A DNA stretch of 53,294 nt from Campylobacterales bacterium (GTDB lineage Bacteria > Campylobacterota > Campylobacteria > Campylobacterales > JAABSR01), in NCBI GenBank assembly GCA_011390245.1, contig JAABSR010000002.1:1-53294 (forward strand). The letters run 5' to 3'. Shown here in pieces: positions 1-7,484 of this stretch (position 1 is its first letter; every line of letters starts with the position of its first letter). Both the position numbers and the translations under genes were made by a program. Under the pieces are notes generated by a model that was given only the letters and a program-made list of their open reading frames with translations, ran no database searches and had not been told where the DNA came from.

Positions 1-1028
1 CTTGGGCACCATTTGTTGGGATGTTTATAGCTAGAGTTTCAAGAGGTAGAACTATTAGAGAGTTTGTTTTTGGTGTGCTTTTTGTGCCTGTTGGTTTTAC
101 ATTTATCTGGATGACAGTATTTGGCAACACTGCACTAGATGCGATACTAAATGATGGCTTTATAGCACTCTCAAGTGCAGTTTCAGATGATGTCTCAGTC
201 GCTCTTTTTAAGTTCTTGGAACACTTTCCACTCTCTGGTATTGTTTCAGTTTTAGCTATTATTTTAGTTGTTACATTTTTTGTAACATCCTCAGATTCTG
301 GCTCACTTGTAGTTGATACTATAGCAAGCGGAGGCAGAGAGAATAATCCTGTATGGCAAAGAATCTTCTGGGCAGTACTAGAGGGTGTTGTAGCTGCAGC
401 TCTTCTCATAGCTGGAGGCCTAGGAGCACTTCAATCAGCCTCTATTGTCATTGCACTCCCTTTTGCTGTAATAATGCTTATAGCTTGCTGGGGGCTCTAT
501 AGGGCACTATCACTAGAGAGCATAAGATATGAATCGCTTCAACATCATATGAATGCAGGAAGACATGGCAAAATAAGTGGAACTTGGCAAAACAGACTAA
601 GCAGGCTCATAGAGTATCCAAAAGTATTAGAGACAAGAAGATATGTAAATGAAGATATAAAAAATGCTATGGAGATAGTCAAAAAGGAACTAGAGGGCTA
701 CAATTGGGTGGTAGATATCACACACAACAAAGAAAATGCGGTTGTGACTTTTACAGTTGAACACTCAGGTGATTTTGATTTTGTCTATGAGGTGAGGGCT
801 AGAACCTATGATACTCCAACTTATGCATTTCCAGATATCATAAATCCTACAAAAGAGCAGAAAAAATATGCAAGAGCAGAGGTATTTTTGCAAGATGGAA
901 ACAAAGCTTATGACATATATGGATATGATATTGATGTAGTAGCAAATGACATTATAGATCAGTTTGAAAAACATAGACACTTTTTGCATAATACTTCTAG
1001 TCTAAATCCTGCAGTACCAATAGATTAG
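1..1028 (+). CDS. BCCT-family choline/betaine transporter, C-terminal part (BetT-like)
   Basis: The 5' end lies outside the window; the reading frame is open from base 3, so 341 C-terminal residues are seen. BCCT carriers import choline, betaine or carnitine with Na+ or H+, mainly for osmoprotection. The open frame begins with the family segment WAPFVGMFIARVSRGRTIRE and soon carries TSSDSGSLVVD, typical of this family, followed by further hydrophobic helices up to about base 510. The last 170 or so residues are a soluble tail, which is characteristic of BetT-type members and is often involved in osmotic control. The exact substrate cannot be told from this part. The next gene begins about 65 bases downstream and belongs to a different function, so an operon link is doubtful. 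Confidence 0.9.
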   Translation, partial: WAPFVGMFIARVSRGRTIREFVFGVLFVPVGFTFIWMTVFGNTALDAILNDGFIALSSAVSDDVSVALFKFLEHFPLSGIVSVLAIILVVTFFVTSSDSGSLVVDTIASGGRENNPVWQRIFWAVLEGVVAAALLIAGGLGALQSASIVIALPFAVIMLIACWGLYRALSLESIRYESLQHHMNAGRHGKISGTWQNRLSRLIEYPKVLETRRYVNEDIKNAMEIVKKELEGYNWVVDITHNKENAVVTFTVEHSGDFDFVYEVRARTYDTPTYAFPDIINPTKEQKKYARAEVFLQDGNKAYDIYGYDIDVVANDIIDQFEKHRHFLHNTSSLNPAVPID

Positions 1029-1094
1029 AAGATTGCATGTGTTAAATTTAAGTTTGATTTAAATTTGAATATAATTAGTAAAAAAGGGGTTTCT

Positions 1095-2351
1095 TTGAGT
1101 GATATTATTAGTATTATAGGATTAGGGTATGTAGGACTTCCTCTGGCTGTGGAGTTTGGCAAAAATGAGAAGACTATAGGTTTTGATATCAACAAAGATA
1201 GAATAGAAGAGCTAAAAAGTGGTCATGATAGAACTCTAGAGGTGGAGAGTAGTGAACTAAAAAATACTCCATATCTAAGCTATACTGATAGCTTAGATGA
1301 GATAAAAGAGGCAAACATCTACATAGTCACTGTCCCAACTCCTATAGATATCTACAAAAAACCTGACCTCACTCCAATACTAAAAGCCTCAATAAGTGTA
1401 GGAAAAGTACTAAAAAAAGGAGACATAGTCATCTATGAATCTACTGTATATCCAGGGTGTACAGAGGAGGATTGTGTGCCTATTTTAGAGAGAGAGAGTG
1501 GGCTAAAATTTAATATCGACTTCTTTTGTGGCTACTCTCCTGAGAGAATAAACCCAGGCGATAAAGAGCATAGATTGCCTTCAATCAAAAAAGTCACTAG
1601 CGGAAGTACACCTGAGATTGCCAAAAAAGTAGATGAGCTTTATAAAAAAATAATAACTGCTGGCACTCACCTAGCAAGCTCTATAAAAGTAGCTGAAGCT
1701 GCAAAGGTGATAGAGAATGCACAAAGAGATGTAAATATAGCATTTGTAAATGAGCTCTCTTTGATTTTTGATAGGATGGGAGTAGATACGCTAGAGGTTT
1801 TGGAGGCTGCTGGGACAAAATGGAACTTTCTACCATTTAGACCTGGACTAGTTGGTGGTCACTGTATAGGAGTAGATCCCTACTATCTAACGCACAAAGC
1901 AGAATCGCTTGGATATCACTCACAAGTTATCCTCTCAGGAAGGAAAATAAATGACAATATGGGCGTTTTTGTTGCAAGTAAAATAGTAAAACTTATGATA
2001 AAAAACTCCCAAACAATAGATAAATCAAGGGTTTTGGTTTTAGGCATAACCTTTAAAGAGAACTGCCCTGATATAAGAAACTCTAAAGTTATAGATGTCA
2101 TAAATGAGCTAAAAGAGTTTGGTTGCAAAGTAGATGTATATGATAGCTGGGCAGATTCTAAAGAGGTCTTAAATGAATATGGATTTTCACTACTTGAATC
2201 ATTAGAGGGCAGAGAGTATGAAGCTATCTTGTTGGCTGTAGGGCATAAAGAGTTCAAAGAGATAGACATAAAATCGCTCAAAGCCAAAAAAGGTATCATC
2301 TATGATGTCAAAGGTTTCTTGCCAAAAGATCAAATAGATGGTAGATTGTAA
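1095..2351 (+). CDS. Nucleotide-sugar dehydrogenase (UDP-HexNAc 6-dehydrogenase, TviB/WbpA type)
   Basis: Oxidises the C6 of a UDP-N-acetylhexosamine to a uronic acid with two NAD+ for surface polysaccharide or LPS synthesis. The N-terminal Rossmann motif is [17 protein letters not shown]; the catalytic cysteine lies in [17 protein letters not shown]; the C-terminal UDP-binding domain contains [17 protein letters not shown] chose the TTG at 1095 because AAAAAGGGG sits five bases upstream and it puts the Rossmann strand at the very N-terminus; an in-frame TTG at 1065 would add ten poorly conserved residues. The length of 418 residues fits the TviB/WbpA/WbpO group better than the shorter UDP-glucose dehydrogenases. 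The gene is followed after 11 bases by a phosphoglycosyl transferase, which supports a glycan role. The exact epimer (GlcNAc or GalNAc) is inference. Confidence 0.9.
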   Translation: MSDIISIIGLGYVGLPLAVEFGKNEKTIGFDINKDRIEELKSGHDRTLEVESSELKNTPYLSYTDSLDEIKEANIYIVTVPTPIDIYKKPDLTPILKASISVGKVLKKGDIVIYESTVYPGCTEEDCVPILERESGLKFNIDFFCGYSPERINPGDKEHRLPSIKKVTSGSTPEIAKKVDELYKKIITAGTHLASSIKVAEAAKVIENAQRDVNIAFVNELSLIFDRMGVDTLEVLEAAGTKWNFLPFRPGLVGGHCIGVDPYYLTHKAESLGYHSQVILSGRKINDNMGVFVASKIVKLMIKNSQTIDKSRVLVLGITFKENCPDIRNSKVIDVINELKEFGCKVDVYDSWADSKEVLNEYGFSLLESLEGREYEAILLAVGHKEFKEIDIKSLKAKKGIIYDVKGFLPKDQIDGRL

Positions 2352-2362
2352 GAGATTTGTAG

Positions 2363-2989
2363 ATGAAAAAAGAGATAGCAAAAAGGGCTTTTGATCTCTT
2401 CTTTTCACTTGCTATATTGTTACTATTTTTGCCTATAGTGATCATATCTTTTGTGGCTATATTTTTTGAGCTAATCTCTAGAGGGAGAATCTCTCCATTT
2501 ATCATAAGTGAACAAAGAATCTCAAGAGACAAACCTTTTGAGCTTTATAAATTAAATATGTATAAACCAAAAAGCCTAGAGAATTATAAAAAAAATAGTA
2601 GCCAATTCCAAAAATATGGAACTTTTTCATATCTCCAAAAAGATATAGATTCTATTCATGGCTTTGGCAAAATAATGAAAAAACTCTATCTTGATGAGCT
2701 AGGGCAGCTTTTTAATATCATAAAAGGAGATATGAGCATAGTTGGACCAAGACCTCTACCGCCTCTATATGAAGAGAACAAAGAAGATGTGAGAAAAATA
2801 CTAAAAGCAGGACTGGTATGTTTTGCCTCAAATGGATCAAAAAATGAGGGCTCAGTGCTTAGTGGCAAAATAGATGATAGAGAGTATCTTAGGATTTATG
2901 AGAGTGGAAATACAATAGAGCTTATAAAGACAGATCTAGTAGTGATGCTAGATGGATTTAGAGCGATGCTAAAAGCAAAGGGTTACTAG
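2363..2989 (+). CDS. Phosphoglycosyl transferase (bacterial sugar transferase, PglC/WcaJ superfamily), divergent
   Basis: Transfers a sugar phosphate from a nucleotide sugar to undecaprenyl phosphate at the inner face of the membrane, starting a glycan chain. The protein opens with KRAFDLFF and one hydrophobic segment (about residues 10-38) that would form the re-entrant membrane helix of the monotopic family. The catalytic Asp-Glu pair is in LDELGQLFNIIKGDMS and the family motif VGPRP follows. At 208 residues it matches the minimal PglC-like form. It is divergent: the usual loop after VGPRP, which normally resembles RPGITGWAQV, reads KAGLVCFASNGSKNEG here. It sits between a nucleotide-sugar dehydrogenase and a phosphoesterase, in what looks like one operon. 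The sugar used is unknown. Confidence 0.85.
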   Translation: MKKEIAKRAFDLFFSLAILLLFLPIVIISFVAIFFELISRGRISPFIISEQRISRDKPFELYKLNMYKPKSLENYKKNSSQFQKYGTFSYLQKDIDSIHGFGKIMKKLYLDELGQLFNIIKGDMSIVGPRPLPPLYEENKEDVRKILKAGLVCFASNGSKNEGSVLSGKIDDREYLRIYESGNTIELIKTDLVVMLDGFRAMLKAKGY

Positions 2990-3017
2990 TGTCTTATATA
3001 CATAGAAATAGATATAG

Positions 3018-3782
3018 ATGAAAATTTTACTCAAATATGCTATCTCACTTCTTAGAGGAATCCCATTAGCATATCCCAAAATTAAAGAGCACAGCATATC
3101 TATAGAGGGTGAAGCTGGAATAAAAAGAGTTGTACATATTAGTGATCTTCACATAGGTGAATTTGCAACTCTTAAATTTTGTAAAGAGCTTATTAGAAGA
3201 ATTGATACTATTTTTCCAGATATTATACTTATTAGTGGAGATATGATTACTAGTAGAAAAAAGAGATACATAGATATATTTAAGATATTTAGTACTCTTA
3301 AATCAAAAGATGGAATATTCTTTGTAGCTGGGAATAGAGAGCTTGAGTGCTTCTCTCTAGTTGAGCTAAAAGAGCTATGCGAAGAGGTTGGCTTTAGACT
3401 TTTAGAAGATGAGGTAGTTTTGGTTGGAAATCTAAAAATAGCTGGGATAACAAATGGCGGTGAAAACCTGAAAAAGAATCTATCTAAAATATCTCCAAAA
3501 GAGGTAGATATACTCTTCTCACACCAACCAAAAAGTATAAAAGCAGCACTAAAACTTGGCATAAAAACCAAACTTTTTGTATGTGGACACACGCATGGGG
3601 GTCAGCTAAATCCTTTTGGCAAAAACTTGCTAAAAAAGCAAAATCAGCCCTACTTTAGCGGTATGTATTCAAAAGATAAGATGTTGGTATATGTAAACTC
3701 AGGAGTTGGCTCTACAGTAGTGCCACTAAGATTTCTCTCTACATCTGAAATCGCTTCTCTAAACATAGAATCTAAACCATAG
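3018..3782 (+). CDS. Calcineurin-like metallophosphoesterase (YaeI/LpxG-like) with altered GNH motif
   Basis: A two-metal phosphoesterase of 254 residues with a hydrophobic N-terminus, so probably membrane associated. The usual metal motifs are visible in order: SDLHIG, ISGDMI, then AGNRELE where the family normally has GNH(D/E), SHQP, and GHTHGGQ. The His of GNH, normally the general acid, is Arg here. Members near this type cleave UDP-diacylglucosamine or other membrane pyrophosphates (LpxG, YaeI), and the glycan genes just upstream make a lipid-linked or nucleotide-sugar substrate plausible; that is inference. The last 11 bases overlap the 3' end of the convergent diguanylate cyclase gene. 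Confidence 0.85.
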   Translation: MKILLKYAISLLRGIPLAYPKIKEHSISIEGEAGIKRVVHISDLHIGEFATLKFCKELIRRIDTIFPDIILISGDMITSRKKRYIDIFKIFSTLKSKDGIFFVAGNRELECFSLVELKELCEEVGFRLLEDEVVLVGNLKIAGITNGGENLKKNLSKISPKEVDILFSHQPKSIKAALKLGIKTKLFVCGHTHGGQLNPFGKNLLKKQNQPYFSGMYSKDKMLVYVNSGVGSTVVPLRFLSTSEIASLNIESKP

Positions 3783-5601
3783 CATCACCTATCATCTGCT
3801 TTTTAAATCTAACAACCCTATCTCTCCCACTCTCCTTAGCTTTATAAAGTGCAATATCTGCAAATTTTATCCCTTTCCAAATCGTTGAGGCATCTTGAGG
3901 GAAAAGAGCAATTCCAATACTTATAGTTTTGCTAATCTCATCTCTGCCAGCTGAAAATTTCTTCTTTGAGAAGTGTATCCTAATCTTCTCTGCTATATCA
4001 TTTATCACCTCTACATCTGGATTGTAGAGTAACACTACAAACTCTTCACCACCAAATCTTATGGAGAGATCAGACTCTCTTGTGCACTCTTTTAGCGATT
4101 TGGCTAGGGAATTTATAACAACATCTCCGACATCGTGCCCATAGGTATCATTTACTGCCTTGAAGTAGTCAATATCAACCATCAGTATGCCATATACTGT
4201 TTTAGACCTTAGAGAGATAGAAGTGACACTCTCAATATACTCATCTAAAAATTTTCTATTATATAGCCCAGTTAGAGAATCTCTAAGAGAGCTCTCTTTT
4301 AGCATCTCTGTATATATATTATTTTGAGCTACTGGCTTTAGTGCGTCAAGATAGTTGAAAATTAGAGGGATATGATCTTTTATTTTTTGCAAAACTATAT
4401 GATCTTTTACTAAGATTGAGAGCAAAAGTGTGAAGTTTTGAGATACATGGTATTTTATATCTATAAATTTCTGCTCATTATTACAAACCAAAAGTGCTCT
4501 ATTTTCATCTTCATCTACAAAAAGCACTTTTGCATCATCTAATCTTTTGGATTCTATATCTATGTATAGCCAAAATTCACTCTCTTTTGGAAAAAGTAGC
4601 TCTTTGGTGTTATTTTTAGAATCTATCTCAACAAGTGCAAACTCTTCTAAATCAAATCTGTTTTTTACAAGAAAATAGAGCGATTCATACATCTTCTCTC
4701 TCTCATCTAGAACCTCTATAGTCTTTTTGAATTTATAGATATCTGCTAACTCCCAAATAATCTCTTTTGTTCTAATAAGAGGGTTTTTATTATAGACTTT
4801 TTCACTGTAGTTTAGAAGTATTGATATCTTTTTATCTATATCATCTACTGTATCTTTTAGCATCTCATTTAGTGAATTTAACCAAACAGCTACCTCTCCT
4901 GCTTCATCTTTTAGTTTAGTTTTTACCTTTTTGGAGTAATCACCCTCTTTTATGGCATGTATAGAGCCAATAAGTCCCTCATATAAAATCATATATGGCT
5001 TCATCAAGATATTTGAGATCAAAAGAGCAACAAGAAGGAGGGCTATTGAGATTAAAATAATCTTGACAATAGTATGTAAACCACTCTCCCTAACATCACT
5101 CACATCAAAAACCATAGAGATAGCACCTAGCACCTCTCCATCTTTTGCGTTATGGCACTCCAAGCAGTTTGGCAAACCCTCAGAGCTTGCAATATATGGA
5201 ATTGTCACTCTTAGTGTAACGCTCTGACTTGATTCATCTAGAATATTAAAAGCAACGCCGCTTTTTAAAACATCTAAATCTATACCATCTTTTGCTCCCT
5301 CATTCAAAATAGTACTTTTGCCAAATTGCTCTTCTACAGATTTAGATCTCACAAGCCAAAGATCTTTTACATTTTGAGAGTTTGTTATCTTTTCAAGAAA
5401 GTAGCCTCTTTTGTCCATGATACCATTAACCATGTGTGCAGTTAGCGAATCCCTTACAAATTCAGCGGTTAGTTTTGATTTATCTTTTGCAGATTCTATA
5501 CCAAGCTCTCTAAAGCTAAGAGCCACCATAGCGATAACTATAAATGTAAAAATTGAGAGAATTACGACTGGAAGTAGGGTTATTTTTCTCCTTAGAGACA
5601 C
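3772..5601 (-). CDS. Membrane diguanylate cyclase with periplasmic c-type haem sensor domain
   Basis: Likely makes c-di-GMP in response to a redox or gas signal. The order is: membrane helix (about 8-30), a periplasmic domain of about 145 residues, a second helix (about 178-198), a HAMP-like linker, a central region, then a C-terminal GGDEF domain. The periplasmic part holds CLECH at residues 146-150, a covalent haem c attachment motif, in the setting seen in DUF3365/Tll0287-like haem sensors. The catalytic motif is intact (FGGEEF) and the product-inhibition RxxD motif (RESD) lies just before it, so activity and feedback control are expected. The start is a GTG with GGAG upstream. It lies 15 bases after glmS and may be co-transcribed with glnD-glmS. 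Confidence 0.9.
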   Translation of the reverse strand: MSLRRKITLLPVVILSIFTFIVIAMVALSFRELGIESAKDKSKLTAEFVRDSLTAHMVNGIMDKRGYFLEKITNSQNVKDLWLVRSKSVEEQFGKSTILNEGAKDGIDLDVLKSGVAFNILDESSQSVTLRVTIPYIASSEGLPNCLECHNAKDGEVLGAISMVFDVSDVRESGLHTIVKIILISIALLLVALLISNILMKPYMILYEGLIGSIHAIKEGDYSKKVKTKLKDEAGEVAVWLNSLNEMLKDTVDDIDKKISILLNYSEKVYNKNPLIRTKEIIWELADIYKFKKTIEVLDEREKMYESLYFLVKNRFDLEEFALVEIDSKNNTKELLFPKESEFWLYIDIESKRLDDAKVLFVDEDENRALLVCNNEQKFIDIKYHVSQNFTLLLSILVKDHIVLQKIKDHIPLIFNYLDALKPVAQNNIYTEMLKESSLRDSLTGLYNRKFLDEYIESVTSISLRSKTVYGILMVDIDYFKAVNDTYGHDVGDVVINSLAKSLKECTRESDLSIRFGGEEFVVLLYNPDVEVINDIAEKIRIHFSKKKFSAGRDEISKTISIGIALFPQDASTIWKGIKFADIALYKAKESGRDRVVRFKKQMIGDAMV

Positions 5602-5616
5602 TTTTAAGACTCCTCT

Positions 5617-7428
5617 CTATTCAACTGTTACACTTTTGGCAAGATTTCTTGGCATATCTACATCATTTCCAAGTCTAATAGAGACCTCTAGTGCAAATAG
5701 TTGTAACACTACCATCATCTCAAAAAACTCGACCATGTAAGAATCACTATTTTGAATATAGATCATATCATCAGCACTATCAATACAAATAGGCGATATA
5801 GCAGCAATTGTTGCATCTCTGGCTGCAATCTCTTCTACATTGCTTTTGATCTTCTCAAAAAGGAGATTTTTTGGCATCAAAGCTATAGTAAAAAGCTCAC
5901 TATCTGCTAATGCGATAGGACCATGTTTCATCTCACCAGCAGGATATCCCTCAGCGTGAAGATAGCTAATCTCTTTGAGCTTTAATGCACCCTCTAGTGC
6001 CAGAGGGAAAAATATGTCTCTTCCTATAAAAAAGAATCCATGTCCATGCAAAAATCTTTTTGAAAGCTTCTTTAGTCGCTCATGCAACTTCTCATCAACC
6101 TTTGTAGAGGCAGCAGATTCTATCATCTTGTGTAGCTCTTTTTTTATATCACTCTTTTGTAGGTGACCTTTAAATTTTGCAAAAAAGAGAGAGAGCATCC
6201 ATAAAACCATGATCTGAGTAGCAAATGCTTTAGTAGATGCGACACCTTTTTCAATGCCTGCACGAGTTAGTATTGTAAAATCTGCAAGCCTAACTATTGA
6301 GCTATTATCTACATTGCAAATTGCTAATGTTTTTAGCCCAGATGCTTTTGCAATCTTTAAAGCCTCTAATGTATCAGCTGTCTCTCCACTTTGTGAGATA
6401 ACTACAAAAAGCTCACTCTCTTTGAGTATTGGCTCTTTGTATCTAAACTCACTAGCGATCTCTACATGTGTTCTTATTTTTGCTATCCTCTCAAGCAGAT
6501 ATGAACCAGCAAGAGCTGAGTGATAGCTTGTACCACATGCACAAATTTTTATCGATTCTACGCCTACTAAAATACCAGCATCAAACTCCTCAAAAACTAT
6601 ATCATGCTCTAAAACTCTGCCCATCATAGTCTCTAGCAATATTTGATGCTGCTCATATATCTCTTTTTCCATAAAGTATCTAAAGCCATCTTTTTGGGCA
6701 AAAGTCTTATTTACATGAAGCTTTTTGAACTCTGGATTTAACTCTTTAAAATCTAAGAAAAATTTCTCTTCACTGTTTGTAGCATATCCATACTCACCAT
6801 CTTCAAGATATACCACTTCACTTGCACTTCCAATCAAAGGTGCATCTGAGGAGGCAAAATAGATTCCATTTTCTCCTTTTCCATAAATAAGCGGAGAGCC
6901 ATTTTTTGCAAAATAGATAGTCTCAGGACTATTTTTTGTAATCAACAAAATAGCATAGGCTCCCTTCAAAGAGGAGATTGTCTTCTCAAAAGCGACTAGA
7001 GTATTTTTGTGCTCTTTTAGATTCTCCTCAAAAAGATGTACAATAACCTCTGTATCTGTTTGTGATAGAAATGAACAACCCTTTTTAGTAAGCTCTTTTT
7101 TTATCTCAGAGTAGTTCTCGATGATACCATTGTGCACAACATAGCTAAACTCGGCAAAATGTGGGTGAGCATTTGCCTCTGTAGGTTTTCCATGAGTTGC
7201 CCATCTAGTGTGTCCTATGCCTATTCCAAAGGTATCTCCACTACTATACTCTTTTGCCTTCTCTCTTAGATTTTCAAGCTTTCCAGTAGCTTTGTAGATG
7301 GAGAGATCACTCTCTTGAAGTATAGCAATCCCAGCAGAATCATACCCTCTATATTCAAGCTCGGCCAATCCATCTAGAAGTCTATTTTTTATATCATCTT
7401 TTCCTATGTATCCAACTATTCCGCACAT
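5617..7428 (-). CDS. glmS: Glutamine--fructose-6-phosphate aminotransferase (isomerizing)
   Basis: Makes glucosamine-6-phosphate from fructose-6-phosphate and glutamine, the first step to UDP-GlcNAc for peptidoglycan and LPS. The start is fixed because Cys2 of MCGIVGYIG becomes the N-terminal nucleophile after removal of Met. The glutaminase domain (about 1-220, with YRGYDSAGI and HTRWATHG) is followed by two SIS domains (about 280-603) and the canonical C-terminus PRNLAKSVTVE. Its 603 residues match the family. It lies 56 bases downstream of glnD in the same direction, so glutamine use and PII signalling genes are adjacent. No glmS ribozyme-like leader is apparent in the 56-base gap. Confidence 0.97.
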   Translation of the reverse strand: MCGIVGYIGKDDIKNRLLDGLAELEYRGYDSAGIAILQESDLSIYKATGKLENLREKAKEYSSGDTFGIGIGHTRWATHGKPTEANAHPHFAEFSYVVHNGIIENYSEIKKELTKKGCSFLSQTDTEVIVHLFEENLKEHKNTLVAFEKTISSLKGAYAILLITKNSPETIYFAKNGSPLIYGKGENGIYFASSDAPLIGSASEVVYLEDGEYGYATNSEEKFFLDFKELNPEFKKLHVNKTFAQKDGFRYFMEKEIYEQHQILLETMMGRVLEHDIVFEEFDAGILVGVESIKICACGTSYHSALAGSYLLERIAKIRTHVEIASEFRYKEPILKESELFVVISQSGETADTLEALKIAKASGLKTLAICNVDNSSIVRLADFTILTRAGIEKGVASTKAFATQIMVLWMLSLFFAKFKGHLQKSDIKKELHKMIESAASTKVDEKLHERLKKLSKRFLHGHGFFFIGRDIFFPLALEGALKLKEISYLHAEGYPAGEMKHGPIALADSELFTIALMPKNLLFEKIKSNVEEIAARDATIAAISPICIDSADDMIYIQNSDSYMVEFFEMMVVLQLFALEVSIRLGNDVDMPRNLAKSVTVE

Positions 7429-7484
7429 ATATTTCTAAACCTTTATTTGTATTAACAACCAACAAAAAAGCAGAATTGCTTACG

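Noticed and set aside
3149-3592. Minus-strand open frame of about 147 codons opposite the metallophosphoesterase gene
   Set aside because: Covers the conserved metal motifs of the sense gene and has Ser/Phe-rich shadow composition.
7429-7484. glmS-type ribozyme upstream of glmS
   Set aside because: Only 56 bases are available and no matching structure or conserved core is visible; such ribozymes are mainly in Gram-positive bacteria.
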